A DNA stretch of 6,272 bases from an uncultured Eubacteriales bacterium (GCA_902803675.1 CADCQZ010000024.1:1-6272); one strand, 5' to 3'; shown: positions 1-5,434, numbered from the stretch's first letter. Translations and numbers: made by a program. Notes: generated by a model from the sequence alone, not told the origin.

Positions 1-41
1 CGGCATTGCCCGTTGAAATTCGGCGTCGGAACGAATGTCAT
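1..41 (-). CDS. Probable VOC (glyoxalase/PhnB-like) protein, N-terminal fragment
   Basis: This gene starts with ATG at 41-39 and runs off the left edge, so only 13 full codons are visible, reading MTFVPTPNFNGQC. Seen: an excellent ribosome binding site, AAAGGAGG, lies 7 bases before the ATG, and the gene begins 36 bp after the stop of its upstream neighbour on the same strand, so it is probably the last visible member of that operon. Known: many PhnB/VOC-superfamily proteins begin with a first beta strand ending in a phrase like F-N-G-x-C, followed by E-A-I-x-F/L-Y. Inferred: the match to that opening suggests a VOC-fold protein, a family that includes glyoxalases, dioxygenases and resistance proteins. 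The gene start is well supported; the family call rests on very few residues. Confidence 0.55.
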   Translation of the reverse strand, partial: MTFVPTPNFNGQC

Positions 42-77
42 CGTACCGCCTCCTTTGTCATGATGTCCGGATCCCGT

Positions 78-596
78 TTACGGCCTGTACCACAGCTGGA
101 CCTCAACATAACGGTATTTGCCCGGCGATTGCTGCAGGAAGGCGTCCACCGATCCGCCGCAGGCACCGATTTTTTCCATGATCATCTTTTTCGTCAGGAC
201 GACCGGTTCAGTTCCATGCGTGATCAGCGCGCAGCTGTCGCCGGGCGTAAAGCTCACCAGGTCGTCAGGAATATCGGCAAGATCCAGCGTGATCCTGTCG
301 CTGGCGTCAAACCATTCCCTCAGGTATTCACACTCCGCCAGCACAAAAGAGAAAGGATGATCCAGCCTGGGTTTTCCTCCGAGCCGTATAAACTGATCCC
401 GCACATATTCATCGGCCATTTTCCGGTTGGGGTAGTAGTTCCTGAAATCAGCAAACCGGTAAAAACTGGTTGTGCCAGGATGTGAAGCGGCCAGCTCCGC
501 GGCCACCCGGAACGCTTCCTGCTCCGGCAGATTCATGATGTTTTTCCACGGATCGGTTCCGGGGAAATAGTAATGTGTGATAAACAGCTTATCCAT
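78..596 (-). CDS. Hypothetical protein, 172 aa, downstream of nucleoside phosphorylase
   Basis: I do not recognise this protein. It is 172 residues long, soluble in appearance, with no signal peptide or membrane helix, and rich in aromatic and acidic residues. It opens MDKLFITHYYFPGTDPWKNI and includes conspicuous segments FYRFADFRNYYPNR (about 46-59), HPFSFVLAECEYLREWF (about 80-96) and a glycine/cysteine turn IGACGG (about 143-148). The ATG lies 11 bp after the phosphorylase stop codon, so the two are very likely on one transcript. Its ribosome binding site is weak: AAAGGA is 16 bases upstream, inside the end of the phosphorylase gene, so translation may depend on coupling. No upstream alternative start looks better. 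No catalytic motif is evident, so no function is assigned. Confidence 0.8.
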   Translation of the reverse strand: MDKLFITHYYFPGTDPWKNIMNLPEQEAFRVAAELAASHPGTTSFYRFADFRNYYPNRKMADEYVRDQFIRLGGKPRLDHPFSFVLAECEYLREWFDASDRITLDLADIPDDLVSFTPGDSCALITHGTEPVVLTKKMIMEKIGACGGSVDAFLQQSPGKYRYVEVQLWYRP

Positions 597-607
597 AGAT
601 CGTGCTT

Positions 608-1357
608 TTAAATCCTTTTCGCAATTTCCAGCGCAATCGCCAGTTTTCCCAGGTTGTGATTGGCGCCGGCAAGCTCTTCTGTATCGTAGGCGCTTTCCTC
701 CAGGACGTCCCCGGACTCCAGGAAGTCATACAGTTCCAGCCCGTGAAAAGCGCAAAGCGCTTCCACACCGGCCAGTTCCATCTCCACCGCCAGGCAGCCT
801 TCGCTCTTGCGCTTCCGCACCAGTCCGGCGGTTTCCCGGTAAATGGCGTCCGTCGTCCACGTCCGTCCCTTGACATACGGAACGCCGATCTCATCAAAGA
901 TGGCCGAAAGTTTCTCGCCGTTTCTGACCGGCAGGTAATCGGAAGGCGGCGCGTAATAGTAGGAAGCGCCGTCTCCCCGGTAGCATTCCGTGGGAATGAT
1001 GAATCTCCCGAAGGTCTTCTCCCGGTCCAGGCTGCCGCAGGAGCCGAACATGATGAATTTCGTCGCTCCGGTCAGCCAGTGGGCTTCATAGCAGGTACCG
1101 GACGCGGCAGCCGAACCGATGCCGGAGAGGTAAAAAGCGATCTGCTCGCCGTCATGCGCGAAACTGTAGATGCTGATCCCGCCGCCGCACGAACCGATCT
1201 TTCCGATCACGGAACAGTCATACGCGCTGAGCAGGTGATCATGGATCACCTTTGAAAAAAGGATCAGGCATTTTTCAACGATCTTTTTCTGCCTGCCGAA
1301 AAAGCTTTCAATACTGACGATGGGCTCGGTGCTGATATCGAAATCATGGATGATCAT
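608..1357 (-). CDS. Nucleoside phosphorylase (PNP/uridine phosphorylase superfamily)
   Basis: This is a 249-residue enzyme of the NP-I family, whose members split a purine or pyrimidine nucleoside with phosphate into free base and ribose-1-phosphate in the cytosol, for nucleoside salvage. Motifs in order: SGIGSAAAS (78-86), the family's phosphate-binding GIG turn; FGSCGSL (104-110); ECYRGDGASYYY (124-135); WTTDAIYRET (167-176); VEMELAGVEAL (191-201), the ribose-binding E-M-E motif; and SGDVLE (215-220), whose Asp217 sits where the family's base-protonating aspartate is expected. Length fits the family. I chose the ATG at 1357 because AAGGAG lies upstream with an 11-base gap and the protein then begins in family style (MIIHDFDIS). 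An in-frame ATG at 1426 adds 23 residues without domain character. The exact substrate (uridine, purine or methylthioadenosine) cannot be read from the sequence. Confidence 0.9.
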   Translation of the reverse strand: MIIHDFDISTEPIVSIESFFGRQKKIVEKCLILFSKVIHDHLLSAYDCSVIGKIGSCGGGISIYSFAHDGEQIAFYLSGIGSAAASGTCYEAHWLTGATKFIMFGSCGSLDREKTFGRFIIPTECYRGDGASYYYAPPSDYLPVRNGEKLSAIFDEIGVPYVKGRTWTTDAIYRETAGLVRKRKSEGCLAVEMELAGVEALCAFHGLELYDFLESGDVLEESAYDTEELAGANHNLGKLAIALEIAKRI

Positions 1358-1437
1358 CGTATGTGCAGCTCCTTGAGTGGATATGGTCGTGACGCAGCTG
1401 TCGGGGACGGGGCCTGTTCGACACATTCATCGGTCAT
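1354..1437 (-). CDS. Possible 27-aa leader ORF overlapping the phosphorylase start
   Basis: A short frame begins with ATG at 1437-1435 and ends with TGA at 1356-1354, encoding 27 residues that begin MTDECVEQAPSP and end PLKELHIR. Its stop overlaps the phosphorylase ATG in the classic ATGA arrangement, and a purine-rich GGGGGAG lies 6 bases before its own ATG. That is the geometry of a translationally coupled leader peptide. Nothing in the peptide is recognisable, and a stretch this short can be open by chance, so the call is tentative. Confidence 0.3.
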   Translation of the reverse strand: MTDECVEQAPSPTAASRPYPLKELHIR

Positions 1438-1475
1438 GCCCTGCTCCCCCGGCGGAAAAGGGGCAGTGACAGGGC
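1438..1475 (-). promoter_or_regulatory. Possible hairpin enclosing the leader-ORF ribosome binding site
   Basis: On the minus strand GCCCTG (1475-1470) can pair with CAGGGC (1443-1438), and an inner CCCC can pair with GGGG, leaving an internal loop and a loop of about nine bases. The 3' arm contains the GGGGGAG ribosome binding site and ends directly before the ATG at 1437, so the fold would hide that site. It has no following U-tract in the direction of the minus-strand genes, so it is not their terminator. Confidence 0.3.
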
Positions 1476-1513
1476 TCTTCTTTTCGCAAAAACCGTTCCC
1501 TGACCGCGCCATA

Positions 1514-2458
1514 TCACCGGACCGGCTTCTCCGCGTATTTCAGGCACAACGGATAAAGGAACGCGATATAAAACATCTGGATAAAACAGGAGACGATCAT
1601 TCCGGCCGGCCCGCCGATCCAGCTCTTGATCTGGGAACACAGGATCAGCTCGACCGCATAATAGCTCAGGACGCCGGTCACAAGGCGGATCACTCTCCGG
1701 ATCATGGGGATATCGGTCGAGAATCCCACAAAACGTCTTTCCAGGATCCAGCCCAGCAAGATGCCGGAACACCATCCGACGCCCTTGTAGGTATCATGTG
1801 CCATTTTCGCGCCGTCGACCAGCAGTTTCCCTTCCGCGTCATAATGCTCGGGATATGATTTGACCGCCGCGTACACCGCGACAGCGACGGCCAGCCCGAT
1901 CCCGACACAGGCCGCGATCCAGTCTTTCCCCGGATGAGCATCGACCCACCGCATCAGCCCGACCGTCGCCCACATCATGGCCAGGCCGGCCGCCATGCCC
2001 ACCAGAACATCCTGCGGTGTGTGGACGCCCAGATAGAGCCGGCTGAACGCGACCAGAAGCACGATGACCGCCAGAGAGACCCGCAGGGCCCGCGGGAGAT
2101 CTTTCCTCACCACACCGCCCCCGAACACGGTGGCGGCGTTCATGGTGTGCCCGCTTGGGAAAGAATACCCGGTGGCTGTCTGCATGGAATTCCCATAGGG
2201 GATGATGCGCGCGTCCCTGATCCACGGGCGGTAGGCGCAGGCCGTGACCTTCAACCCTCCGTTGATCAGCCGGTTCCCGCCCCAGCCGACCAGCAGGTAC
2301 GTTCCGTATTCTTTGCTGATGCACCAGTACACGACCGCCAGGAGAACAGGCGTCACGGCAAGTTCCCCAAAGTAAGTCATTTTGGACAGGAACTCCGCCA
2401 GGCCTCCGCCGATCCCGTTCCTGAACTGCTGCAGGGCAAGAAGAATGTCGATATCCAT
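1514..2458 (-). CDS. PAP2-superfamily membrane phosphatase
   Basis: This 314-residue integral membrane protein belongs to the PAP2/type 2 phosphatidic acid phosphatase superfamily, which removes phosphate from lipids such as phosphatidate or undecaprenyl pyrophosphate at the outer face of the membrane. All three signature motifs are present and intact: KVTACAYRP (70-78), giving Lys70, Arg77 and Pro78; FPSGHT (100-105) with His104; and SRLYLGVHTPQD (139-150) with Arg140, the nucleophile-type His146 and Asp150. Hydrophobic segments lie near 33-46, 127-142, 151-167, 180-198, 228-240, 256-275 and 286-305. The half after the third motif is long, adding about three membrane helices beyond the minimal catalytic core. 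The ATG at 2458 follows AAAGGA by 12 bases. The gene stands 118 bp from its upstream neighbour, so it may have its own promoter. Substrate is not determinable from sequence. Confidence 0.93.
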   Translation of the reverse strand: MDIDILLALQQFRNGIGGGLAEFLSKMTYFGELAVTPVLLAVVYWCISKEYGTYLLVGWGGNRLINGGLKVTACAYRPWIRDARIIPYGNSMQTATGYSFPSGHTMNAATVFGGGVVRKDLPRALRVSLAVIVLLVAFSRLYLGVHTPQDVLVGMAAGLAMMWATVGLMRWVDAHPGKDWIAACVGIGLAVAVAVYAAVKSYPEHYDAEGKLLVDGAKMAHDTYKGVGWCSGILLGWILERRFVGFSTDIPMIRRVIRLVTGVLSYYAVELILCSQIKSWIGGPAGMIVSCFIQMFYIAFLYPLCLKYAEKPVR

Positions 2459-2576
2459 TTCGCTTCACGATCCTTTCTTTACGTTCATGACCCTATGCGT
2501 CACAGAACTCGCGGAAAGAATTCCTTCCGTGTCATGTTTCCGTTCGGGCAGGTCCGCCGGTCCCGGATCGATCCGG
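2459..2576 (-). promoter_or_regulatory. Upstream region of the PAP2 gene with two palindromes
   Basis: This 118-bp gap holds two inverted repeats. CGGAAAGAATTCCTTCCG (2512-2529) is an 18-bp palindrome with one mismatched pair, centred about 62 bp before the PAP2 start, which suits a dimeric repressor's operator. CCGGATCGATCCGG (2563-2576) is a perfect 14-bp palindrome directly after the M13-fragment stop codon. Neither is followed by a T-tract in the direction of transcription, so neither looks like an intrinsic terminator. I see no convincing -35/-10 pair here. Regulatory function is an inference. Confidence 0.25.
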
Positions 2577-3242
2577 TCACCAGACCAGGATCCTCTCCCC
2601 GGGAGCGATATACATCGGGGTGCCTTCCGTCACGGTGGGATACGTCCGGTAGAATTCGTCAAAGTGGGCGACGCAGAAATTGCACCGGATATAACCCATG
2701 GGATAAACCATGTACGGGACGTTGTACGCCAGCGCTTCCCGGGAATGATAGAAGCGTGCGAAGTACCCGGCATAGGCGCGGAAGAACGCGTCATAGTCGA
2801 AGTTCTCCTCTTTTTCCGCCAGATCGAGCGTCAGGCTCATTCCCGTCAGGTCCGCGAGCACTTCCCCGACCTGAAGCTCACCGTTCCCGTAAACGCCGTC
2901 CAGCACTTCGATCCGGTCCAGCTGCCGGGCGATCGCCCCCGTTTTTTCCCTGAAGATCTCAAGGTCGTTTTCCGTGAACAGCGGGCCCGTCAGATCGGCG
3001 TTGTACTGCGAACCGGTCGTGTCGAACCCATGGCTGAGCTCATGCCCGATGCGCGCGCCCAGCGTGCCCAGAAGCGTTTCCCGGCTGGTCGTGTCGGCCA
3101 GGACATCGACCAAAGCGCCTCCGCCGATATAAAAGGCGTTTTCCAGCGGCTCATACTGGGCTTCCTCATACGTGGATGTATGGGGCGTTCTCCTCCGGTA
3201 CAGTTCGATCCTTCCCGCGGGCGGTCCAGGGTGATAACTCAC
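2577..3242 (-). CDS. Stand-alone C-terminal catalytic domain of an M13 (neprilysin-type) metallopeptidase
   Basis: This 221-residue protein matches only the C-terminal catalytic lobe of M13 zinc peptidases, whose usual length is about 650-700 residues. Seen: the substrate-binding NAFY (35-38); the zinc motif IGHELSHGFD (65-74) with His67, Glu68 and His71; GEVLAD (126-131) supplying the third zinc ligand Glu127 and supporting Asp131; and the family ending ILVW (218-221). Aligned by eye to neprilysin, Arg186 corresponds to Arg717, but Tyr180 stands where His711 is expected. It has no signal peptide or membrane anchor, although most relatives are secreted or membrane-bound. The start is GTG at 3242, its last three bases overlapping the TGA of the preceding gene (GTGA). 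No good ribosome binding site is present, so translation depends on coupling. A TGA lies about ten codons upstream in the same frame, so no N-terminal lobe is encoded. It could be a decayed remnant or a specialised short protein. Confidence 0.8.
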   Translation of the reverse strand: MSYHPGPPAGRIELYRRRTPHTSTYEEAQYEPLENAFYIGGGALVDVLADTTSRETLLGTLGARIGHELSHGFDTTGSQYNADLTGPLFTENDLEIFREKTGAIARQLDRIEVLDGVYGNGELQVGEVLADLTGMSLTLDLAEKEENFDYDAFFRAYAGYFARFYHSREALAYNVPYMVYPMGYIRCNFCVAHFDEFYRTYPTVTEGTPMYIAPGERILVW

Positions 3243-4339
3243 TCTTCGGGCAGGAAACTCGTCAGCATCTCATTGAGCTGCATGGCGGCGATCCTGGCGT
3301 CGTATTTGACGAGCGCGTCCTCCGCCTGCGCTTCACAGCCGTAATTCCCGGCGACGGTGACGGAAACGCCTTCCGTTCTCCTTATGATCTCCGCCAGCGT
3401 TTCGTACAGGATGTTCGCCCGCCGCTGATGATAGGAGGAAGTCACGACGGTGATCGTATCGATCCCACGGTCCTTCAGGATCGCGAATGTGTTCACGGCG
3501 TTATCGAGCGTGGTCATCGCGGTCTCATCGATGCAGACTCTTTCCGGGGCGATCCCGCAGTGCCCGACGAGGTATTCCTTCATCAGGCCCGCTTCGGTGT
3601 GGCCTTCCGGGTTGTTGTCGCCGGTCGCGCCGCCGGAGCACACCAGGATGGAGCCGGGAAACGCTCCGGCCGCCGCCGCGGCGGCCTCACACCGCGCCTT
3701 GAGCTCATCCCGCATCTCACCGTTTTCCAGCTCGAAGCCCAGGACCACGAAGGCGTGCTTTCCGCTGACGGGCAGCGTTCCGGGATCATCCTTCCCGTCG
3801 ATATACAGGCGGTAATCCGGGTCGAAATAGATCTCGTTCCATTTTTCTGCGATAAAAGCGGCCAGTTCATTATCTCCCAGCGCTTTCATGTCTTCCGCGA
3901 CCAGGTCCCGCGCTTCCTTCTCGGCGGCAAGCGCCGTGAGAAGGGCGGCGGTATCCACCGGTCGGACCTCTTCCTCCTCATCGCTTCTCTCCGGCACGCT
4001 GTGGCTCTCGACCCACAGATCCCATATGTTCTGTACGCCGTTTTCACCGACGTACACCAGGGTGTAATACGGCTCCGCGTCCTCAAGATCCACCGTGACG
4101 CGGCAGAGGATGCAGTAGACATCCCCCTGAACGCCCAGGAGCGCGACGGGTTCATACTTTGCGTCGGTCAGCCCCGCCGCCGCGCGGTCAAAAGCGGCCC
4201 GCGCGTCCGAAGTGATCTCCGACGAGGCCGTGATCTTCCAGCCCGGAGCCTCCTCCTCGTTTTCCTCAGCCGCGGCCGCTCCCAACAGGCAGAGCAGCAG
4301 GGCCGTCACAGCCGCCAGAATGAGAAGACGTACTTTCAT
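3239..4339 (-). CDS. Secreted DUF218/YdcF-like protein with an N-terminal extra domain
   Basis: This is a 366-residue exported protein. A signal peptide covers about residues 1-24 (MKVRLL, a hydrophobic run, then AAAA before EEN); the cysteine inside it does not form a good lipobox. Residues about 38-112 form a small domain (EITSDARAAFDRAAAGL, YEPVALLGVQ, YCILCRVTV, YTLVYV) resembling modules in secreted clostridial proteins. An acidic linker follows. Residues about 195-340 are a DUF218 domain: AFVVLGFEL, ILVCSGGATG (231-240), HTEAGLMKEYL, DETAMTTLDNAVNT (271-284) and VVTSSYHQRRA (298-308). DUF218 relatives include SanA and ElyC, linked to envelope integrity, and YdcF; their reaction is not settled. 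ATG 4339 shares one base with the kinase stop; GTG at 4342 is an alternative. AAGGAAG lies about 10 bases before the ATG. The stop overlaps the next start, so the genes are coupled. Confidence 0.88.
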   Translation of the reverse strand: MKVRLLILAAVTALLLCLLGAAAAEENEEEAPGWKITASSEITSDARAAFDRAAAGLTDAKYEPVALLGVQGDVYCILCRVTVDLEDAEPYYTLVYVGENGVQNIWDLWVESHSVPERSDEEEEVRPVDTAALLTALAAEKEARDLVAEDMKALGDNELAAFIAEKWNEIYFDPDYRLYIDGKDDPGTLPVSGKHAFVVLGFELENGEMRDELKARCEAAAAAAGAFPGSILVCSGGATGDNNPEGHTEAGLMKEYLVGHCGIAPERVCIDETAMTTLDNAVNTFAILKDRGIDTITVVTSSYHQRRANILYETLAEIIRRTEGVSVTVAGNYGCEAQAEDALVKYDARIAAMQLNEMLTSFLPEE

Positions 4340-5130
4340 CACGCGAGCACTTCCTTTCGTATATCCTCTTGAGAGTGATCCTTTGACTCCATGATAACGC
4401 TCCTGTCCGGGAAGACCTCCCCGCAGAGCCTCAGTTCCAGTTCCTGCCGGCGGATGAGATGGCGGATCAGATCCTCCTCCCCCTTCAGGCCGCGGGCGCG
4501 CGCGTAAGGGCTGTCGTTAAAGTATCCCAGCATCATCCCGAACCATATCTCGTTTCCCTTTTCATCCGTTCTTTCTCTCCGGACGGTCTCCAGATTTCCC
4601 CGGACATCCTTTGCCCGCAGATAGATGATGCGGTAGTCCTTCCCGCCCAGCGCTTTTCGGACCTCCCTGTAAAACCGCAGGATCTCATCGTCGCCCGCCT
4701 GCCGGAACAGCATCATATCCTCCACGATGTTCTGGAACAGGGAGCACTCGAAGATCATGCGGTCCGAGCCCCATTTCCGGTAACGCTCAAGCACGATCGA
4801 CCGGAACGCGTCAAAAGGGACCCGGCCGTTGTAGATCTCATCCTGTTCAAGGTCCCGATAGAAGTCCCGGTCCTCCGTGACGATCTTCGTATAGCAGATG
4901 ATCCTTCGGTCTCCCTCGGGATAGGTGTTTTCCCGGATCCGCGGGCCCAGGCCGGGATACTTTTCCAGGATCCGGTGATACTTTTCCTCATCCACATACG
5001 CGCACCAGGAGAGCTCCACCGGGGAGTATTCGCCTTCCCGGACGGCGGTATATCCGGGGCAGATATCGGAAAGTTTCCTCACCAGGGTGCTCTTTCCGCT
5101 GCCCTGCAGCCCCTCAATAAAATAATTCAT
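4339..5130 (-). CDS. P-loop NTPase, small-molecule kinase-like
   Basis: This 263-residue cytosolic protein begins at once with a Walker A loop, GLQGSGKST (7-15), as nucleoside and nucleotide kinases do. RMIFECSLFQN (124-134) has the hydrophobic strand plus acidic residue (Glu128) of a Walker B-like or substrate-binding strand. IIYLRAKDV (168-176) followed by VRRERTDEKG (183-192) resembles the arginine-rich LID of deoxynucleoside or thymidylate kinases. Family level is therefore a P-loop kinase; the substrate is unknown. I chose ATG 5130 because GGGGAGG lies about 8 bases upstream and the P-loop follows immediately. The frame is open to an ATG at 5283, but that stretch crosses the promoter and has no domain. 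It is the first gene of the leftward operon, and its TGA shares a base with the next ATG. A sugar or antibiotic kinase is possible. Confidence 0.85.
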   Translation of the reverse strand: MNYFIEGLQGSGKSTLVRKLSDICPGYTAVREGEYSPVELSWCAYVDEEKYHRILEKYPGLGPRIRENTYPEGDRRIICYTKIVTEDRDFYRDLEQDEIYNGRVPFDAFRSIVLERYRKWGSDRMIFECSLFQNIVEDMMLFRQAGDDEILRFYREVRKALGGKDYRIIYLRAKDVRGNLETVRRERTDEKGNEIWFGMMLGYFNDSPYARARGLKGEEDLIRHLIRRQELELRLCGEVFPDRSVIMESKDHSQEDIRKEVLA

Positions 5131-5143
5131 GCCCGGTCCCTCC

Positions 5144-5155
5144 CCGCCTCGGCGG
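5144..5155 (-). other. Small GC hairpin abutting the kinase ribosome binding site
   Basis: On the minus strand CCGCCGAGGCGG can fold into a short stem whose right arm runs into the GGGGAGG ribosome binding site of the kinase gene. The stem is only four or five pairs, so any effect on translation is uncertain. Confidence 0.2.
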
Positions 5156-5187
5156 TCTATAGAAAAAAGTCCCGTTCCCCGGCTCCC

Positions 5188-5215
5188 ATGATACCATATT
5201 ACCGTTATTTTCCAA
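5188..5215 (-). promoter_or_regulatory. Candidate sigma-A promoter for the leftward operon
   Basis: Reading leftward, TTGGAA (5215-5210) and TATCAT (5193-5188) are separated by 16 bases. The -10 is preceded by TGG, giving the extended form TGnTATCAT. The hexamers match consensus at four and five of six positions. The promoter would start transcription roughly 50 bases before the kinase ATG at 5130, on the strand of all the genes to its left. It is the only convincing promoter I see for that series. Confidence 0.6.
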
Positions 5216-5379
5216 AGAAGATCTTGTCCATAGGGCTGAGCGCCGCGAGACCCGCGATCCCTCACGCCGGGCGGTCTTTTCATCCCGGGAGACGGAGCGT
5301 CTTAAAACGGAAGCGGGATCACGGGCCTGCCGCGCCGAATGAAAGGAGACCGGCCGGCATCCCGAATGAACGCGGAAAA
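5216..5379. other. Central part of the divergent intergenic region, no gene seen
   Basis: Between the leftward promoter and the response-regulator promoter lie about 160 bases with no convincing gene, RNA or terminator. A short palindrome CCGGCCGG occurs at 5351-5358, which is unremarkable in GC-rich DNA. An AAAGGAG at 5342-5348 is followed by no suitably spaced start codon with a long frame. Upstream regulatory sites for either promoter could lie here but cannot be recognised. Confidence 0.4.
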
Positions 5380-5380
5380 T

Positions 5381-5411
5381 TCAATCTTTTCTCAATCTTT
5401 GGGTATATAAT
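5381..5411 (+). promoter_or_regulatory. Response-regulator promoter with an 11-bp-period direct repeat
   Basis: A perfect TATAAT lies at 5406-5411, 23 bases before the response-regulator ATG. The expected -35 position (5383-5388, AATCTT) does not match consensus. Instead the nine-base word TCAATCTTT occurs twice, at 5381-5389 and 5392-5400, with a repeat period of 11 bp. Known: OmpR/PhoB-family regulators bind tandem half-sites about one helical turn apart, often in place of a poor -35. Inferred: this is the operator through which the downstream regulator, or a related one, activates the operon. Confidence 0.6.
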
Positions 5412-5434
5412 AGTGTGGGAAAGGAAGTGACAGC

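Noticed and set aside
41..63. A seven-codon minigene (ATG ACA AAG ... TGA) ending over the start of the VOC-like gene
   Set aside because: Its start lies upstream of the AAAGGAGG that serves the VOC-like gene, and it has no ribosome binding site of its own.
2646..2666. His193 and Arg199 of the M13 fragment as the equivalents of neprilysin His711 and Arg717
   Set aside because: The spacing of six residues matches, but the distance from the arginine to the C-terminus is too short. The better alignment puts Arg186 at Arg717 and Tyr180 at His711.
1934..3344. Two overlapping plus-strand open frames opposite PAP2 and the M13 fragment
   Set aside because: The translations are arginine- and proline-rich without motifs, as expected for shadows, while the minus strand encodes intact PAP2 and M13 signatures.
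3176..4372. A 398-codon open frame on the plus strand opposite the DUF218 gene
   Set aside because: It lies antisense to a gene with a signal peptide, clear domain motifs and coupled neighbours. Its translation shows no family motif. Long antisense frames are common in GC-rich DNA with biased codon use.
5245..5280. Possible terminator GACC...GGTC followed by TTTT on the plus strand
   Set aside because: The stem needs a bulge and has only about six pairs, and no plus-strand gene ends upstream of it in this window.
5131..5283. An upstream start for the kinase at 5283, adding 51 residues
   Set aside because: The added stretch contains the extended -10 promoter and a glycine/arginine-rich sequence without domain character. 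The ATG at 5130 has a strong ribosome binding site and puts the P-loop at the usual N-terminal position.
5366..5410. A 14-codon frame starting at ATG 5366 just before the response regulator
   Set aside because: The nearest ribosome binding site is 17 bases away, and the frame lies upstream of the probable transcription start, inside the operator repeat and the -10 box.
4459..5430. Plus-strand open frame opposite the kinase gene and running through both promoters
   Set aside because: It crosses the leftward promoter and the tandem repeat, has no recognisable domain, and mirrors the codon pattern of the minus-strand kinase.
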